Assembly (NCBI GenBank): GCA_024760905.1
Contig: CM045731.1
Location: forward strand, 50,555,001 to 50,619,000
Length of the DNA stretch: 64,000 nt
Direction: 5' to 3'
Source of the DNA: Plotosus lineatus
Taxonomy: Eukaryota; Chordata; Actinopteri; Siluriformes; Plotosidae
Positions 60,691-64,000 of the stretch are shown here, piece after piece; position 1 is the stretch's first letter, and each line of letters starts with the position of its first letter. The notes beneath the pieces were generated by a model. That model was not told the origin of the DNA, searched no databases, and was given only the letters and a program-made list of their open reading frames with translations. The translations under genes and the position numbers were made by a program.

Positions 60691-61500
60691 CCTGGTAAGC
60701 CAACCAAGATAATGAAAAGAGGTGTTCTCATGAAGAAGGGTTAGATAACACTGCTACACAAGTTAGTACACCTCTGCCACGTGCCTTTAACGGTAACGGT
60801 TTTCAGAGCGGTGGCTCCAAGAACAGGTTTTCCACTTAAATGTATATAATGGCAGGCCTCACAATCATTTCCTGTGATGATGGCTTTGCGCATCCTTCTT
60901 GGCAACACTCCTACCTGCGTTACTTTGTATTCTGGGAAGGGTTTCAAGTTAAAGCGATGCTTTGTTCTAGAAGACACATCTTGCATTTTATTCATTTACA
61001 GTCGAGTTCAATGTTTTCAGAACAAGTTTTCTTTGGATATGGCGCTAAAAACATTCACCCTCTCATAAGCCTCTCTTTGCTCTCCCAGGTACAAAAAAAA
61101 AAAAAAAAAAAAAAAACACACACAGCTTGTTCTGTTAACAAGAAACTGAAGCACAACAACCACTGTTATAAAGACTCTGTGTCACTGGAGACTCTTTCCT
61201 GTTTCCATAACATTAAAACAGCCCCATAACACGAGGGAAAAAAAGGAAAAAAAAATTCAACCAGTGGCAACCATATTGTATATCGGACCATGACAAAAAT
61301 CGATAGACTCGGGTAATTACCTTTCCACAAAATTCACATCAAAAATAATGAATAGTAATGGTATTTTAAGTTAGTGCATGGAAAACGACTGTGAGCACAC
61401 AGACGGACATCGCACTTGATGACAGTACTCCTAACGCCATGGGTATGAATCATTAACAATTATATTATTAAGCTGAAAAGCAAAAAGACCACAGAATGAA
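60691..61500. other. unassigned sequence with a poly-A tract
   Basis: A long A run at 61096-61117 and smaller ones follow. No exon recognised. Confidence 0.4.
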
Positions 61501-61649
61501 ATTTCTCAGTACTGACCAAACAGACAAGGCTAACAAGGGTGCGCACATCTCGGTTGACCGGAACTCGAGTCTCAGGGGCTATATACCTAAGTTTTTCTAA
61601 GTATAGTTTATTGAAACGATTGTGGCTTAAATTTTATATAATAAATAAA

Positions 61650-61925
61650 CCATTGCGCACACAGCGGTTTTGTTTTGTGTGCTTGTCGTATAAGTTATCG
61701 ACCCGAAAGCAGCCATTGCTAAGTGCCCGCCTACACAACGTTACCGTGTTTATCTATTGAAAAGCAGAAACAAATATTAATACATATTTACAGCACAAAA
61801 ACATACTATTAATTTTATAAAAGTACTGACCATTAGGCTGCAGATACAATTTGTTGATTGGTCAGCTCGAGCTTGCACATGCGCAGTGCCCGTTACACGT
61901 TAACTTCCGCTTTACTTCCTGACTC
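61650..61925 (-). promoter_or_regulatory. candidate TATA-less promoter and 5' exon (minus strand)
   Basis: 61874-61888 (tgcacatgcgcagtg) matches an NRF1 site. Two ETS-type sites (acttccgc, acttcct) lie at 61903-61920 and an inverted CCAAT box (gattggtc) at 61856-61863. Downstream on the minus strand, a plausible acceptor (ttctgcttttcaatag) precedes a CpG-bearing stretch and gcaATGGCTGC in good Kozak context (ATG at 61716), which stays open for about 28 codons before a stop. It could be a nested gene's start, an alternative promoter, or chance. Confidence 0.3.
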
Positions 61926-63360
61926 TAGTCATGCGGAACTTATCTCTGATTTTCTCTTCAATAACAGTCATTAAGTTTATTTATAAATTTGTGAATACAC
62001 ATAATTTTTTGTCCAGTGGAACTCAACTCCTGCTGTGTGTGTGTGTGTGTGTGTGTGGGGGGGGGGGAGATTTACACCCCCCCAGCCTACGTCTTTGGCT
62101 AATGAGTAGTTTATTATACAGCATTAAAACTTTGGACTTTTTTTTTTTCTCAGTTCCAGCACCTTGATGTTTTTCATTTAACTGTTTCCCTCATAGTCAA
62201 GGAGGAAGCACAATGTAGTACATGAATCAATACAAAAAAATGTTAGCAAAACCATGTGCTCAAGTTACTATTCAACCCAATCAATCAGTATTTACTATTG
62301 TACATTACATGTATCTCTAAATAAATGTATACACAGTATATCGTAGATCGTATAATACATCGTAGAAGACAGGAAGTCAAAACACATTATACGAGGGAGA
62401 GTTAAGCTGGTGACATTATCTCCAAACTGCTTGCTTCTGAATGAAGCATATTCATACATCTCTGTGAGCGCTTCGGTCGCTTTCAGCTCATTTCTCTTTC
62501 TGTGACAAACAAAAGCTTTTCGACGAGCAGATTACTTTGATGGTTGATAATCGCGCAAGTGCAGTTAGATAATGCCCAAGACACCAGTCGAATATGCTGA
62601 AATCCAAACATGCATTTATTGTTCAAGCATCAACCAATTAGTTTATACATAGTGTCACTGCAATATTTATATTTAAAAAAATAACTATTCCATAGCTCTT
62701 TATTTACTTAATTCTCATTGGCCAATCACATGGCTTTGTTACATCTATTAGACCATTGGACTGCTTCATTGCATCATTAGTAAGAGCACTCTAGAACATA
62801 TATATTTTTATGATTAAAATCCTTTAAAATTAAGATTTTGTGCCAAACTATACATCATCACTAAATAAACCCTGACTGTCACAAAACTGGGTATAAATCA
62901 GGAATATATCCCCAGTTCTGATCTGTAAAGTTTCTTGTTCATGGTGATTCTACGACCACTTTCAGTCGGCCACTTAGAATCGGCCATTTTGAATTGCCTC
63001 AGCTATGAATGCAAATAGCTGAGTTTGTCAGTTTAACCTTTTGCTTTCTATTGAATCAATCTTTTGTCCTGATGTGTGAAATTATATATCAGCAGTTAGC
63101 TTATGATCAGTACTAACTGACTTGACTGGGTCTAGCTACAAATGAATCTGGCATCCGGATAAATTCCCGAAGTTCATGAAATACTAATTTTGGGCGGTCT
63201 CGCTGTGATCTAGTAATTCTTGTGCTTTGTTGTGAAGTTTTTGGTTCATATAACAGAGCACTGTGTTCTTTAGGTTGTCAGCTTTAATTTGGTGTATAGT
63301 TTATGCCGCTACGACCTGTAGTTTTTGAGTTAAGTTAGTCTATAGGTATTGGAGAAAACA
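61926..63360. other. unassigned, repeat-poor sequence with a (GT)n tract
   Basis: (GT)n(G)n lies at 62034-62067. The rest is unlike the repeat families elsewhere in the window and no exon is recognisable. Confidence 0.4.
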
Positions 63361-63364
63361 CAGT

Positions 63365-64000
63365 TTCACCTTGTTCATAATAATTTCAAAGGAGGTCACG
63401 TGGGGATCTTCAATCACGTCCGCTCTGACGCTATTTAAGCGTAAGCGTGCTTCAGAGCAGCACTTGCTGGGATCGCTGGACTGGACTGCAATTCATGTTG
63501 TAAGGACGTGCTGGCTAGAATCTACTTCCAACCTGGCAAGACGGTACACGGAAGACTTATGAAGTTAGGTGTTTCCTTAACCTTTCGGCACAAAGAATAT
63601 AAGACGGGAAAGTGTTACCTCCGTTCTACGCTGATGAACCAACTGTGACCTACTGACTATTCAGTGAAAAGGACTTCGTTCTTTCCATGTGGAGATATTG
63701 AAATTCTGGCTGGTGTATGTCTGAGAACAGAGCTCATTGACATAATTTAGGTGGGTTGAGTACCGCTTACCGCCATTTTGAACCGGGTGTTTAGTAGTCT
63801 AGGCTATTATTTTTTTCCTGTATCTCTTATTAATTGAATGCGTGAAATTCTACTTTGGAATTATAGTAATCCTTAGAGGTGTATTCATTCGCGGAAGATT
63901 TAGCACGGTAGACAAGAGACAGCTATTCGTGTGTTATTGTCCTTTAGAAATTACTGAGATAAGTTGGATTGTCACTTGTAAGGTCTTATGCGCTGTTCCT
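63365..64000 (+). promoter_or_regulatory. candidate TATA promoter or LTR portion
   Basis: A ggtcacgtgggg E-box, then ctatttaagcg (63430-63440) as a TATA-like box, then gagcagcacttgctgggatc as possible transcript start. The following sequence is unlike the surrounding intron. It could be the U3/R region of an LTR element continuing past the window. No terminal repeats or primer-binding site were established. Confidence 0.25.

Overview
The window looks like teleost genomic DNA. It is AT-rich, has no operon-like coding, is full of (TA)n and (CA)n microsatellites, and is packed with fish-type repeats: several tRNA-headed SINE families, an RTE-clade LINE, Tc1, Tigger/pogo and hAT transposons. Two SINEs (about 38.70-39.93 kb and 59.78-59.97 kb) are types I associate with catfish, characins and related Ostariophysi, so an otophysan fish is my best guess. 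That placement is from memory, not from a search.

Host gene: one protein-coding exon of the host can be recognised, at 5311-5427 on the minus strand. It has correct splice signals and encodes the start of the guanylate-kinase-like region of a MAGI scaffold, closest to MAGI3. Everything above 5427 is then probably the large intron before this exon, and 1-5310 belongs to the following intron. No other MAGI exon was found.

Repeat layout (+/- is strand): 2.2 kb SINE-A(+); 4.7-5.2 kb LINE 3'-UTR-like; 6.0-8.3 kb SINE-A split by a small hAT element, then two Tigger-like elements; 8.7-10.4 kb a decayed DNA transposon of a family I cannot name; 10.9 kb SINE-B(-); 11.7 kb Tigger-A; 12.3-13.1 kb RTE tail split by a hAT element; 14.4 kb SINE-A; 16.2-17.6 kb Tigger-B inside Tigger-A; 20.0-21.7 kb a GTF2IRD2/ZBED-type hAT holding an RTE insertion; 22.4-25.9 kb SINE-B and two chimeric SINEs; 27.3-30.7 kb a Tigger-B whose internal (TA)n tract holds an RTE LINE, SINE-C and a 113-bp-arm palindrome; 35.3 kb hAT MITE; 38.7-39.9 kb SINE-D split by a Tigger; 41.6 kb Tigger; 43.3 kb SINE-B; 45.4-46.0 kb inverted SINE-A pair; 50.0-51.5 kb LINE fragment, Tigger-A and SINE-B; 53.8-55.1 kb Tc1 holding SINE-C; 56.4-60.3 kb more SINE-A, a Tigger-like element and SINE-E. 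The last 2.5 kb is repeat-poor and has two promoter-like spots.

The elements interact. SINE-B ends in the same tail as the RTE LINE, which suggests RTE mobilises it. SINE-B heads also occur joined to at least two other 3' bodies at the same junction. Many insertions are nested with intact target-site duplications, so their relative order can be read directly.
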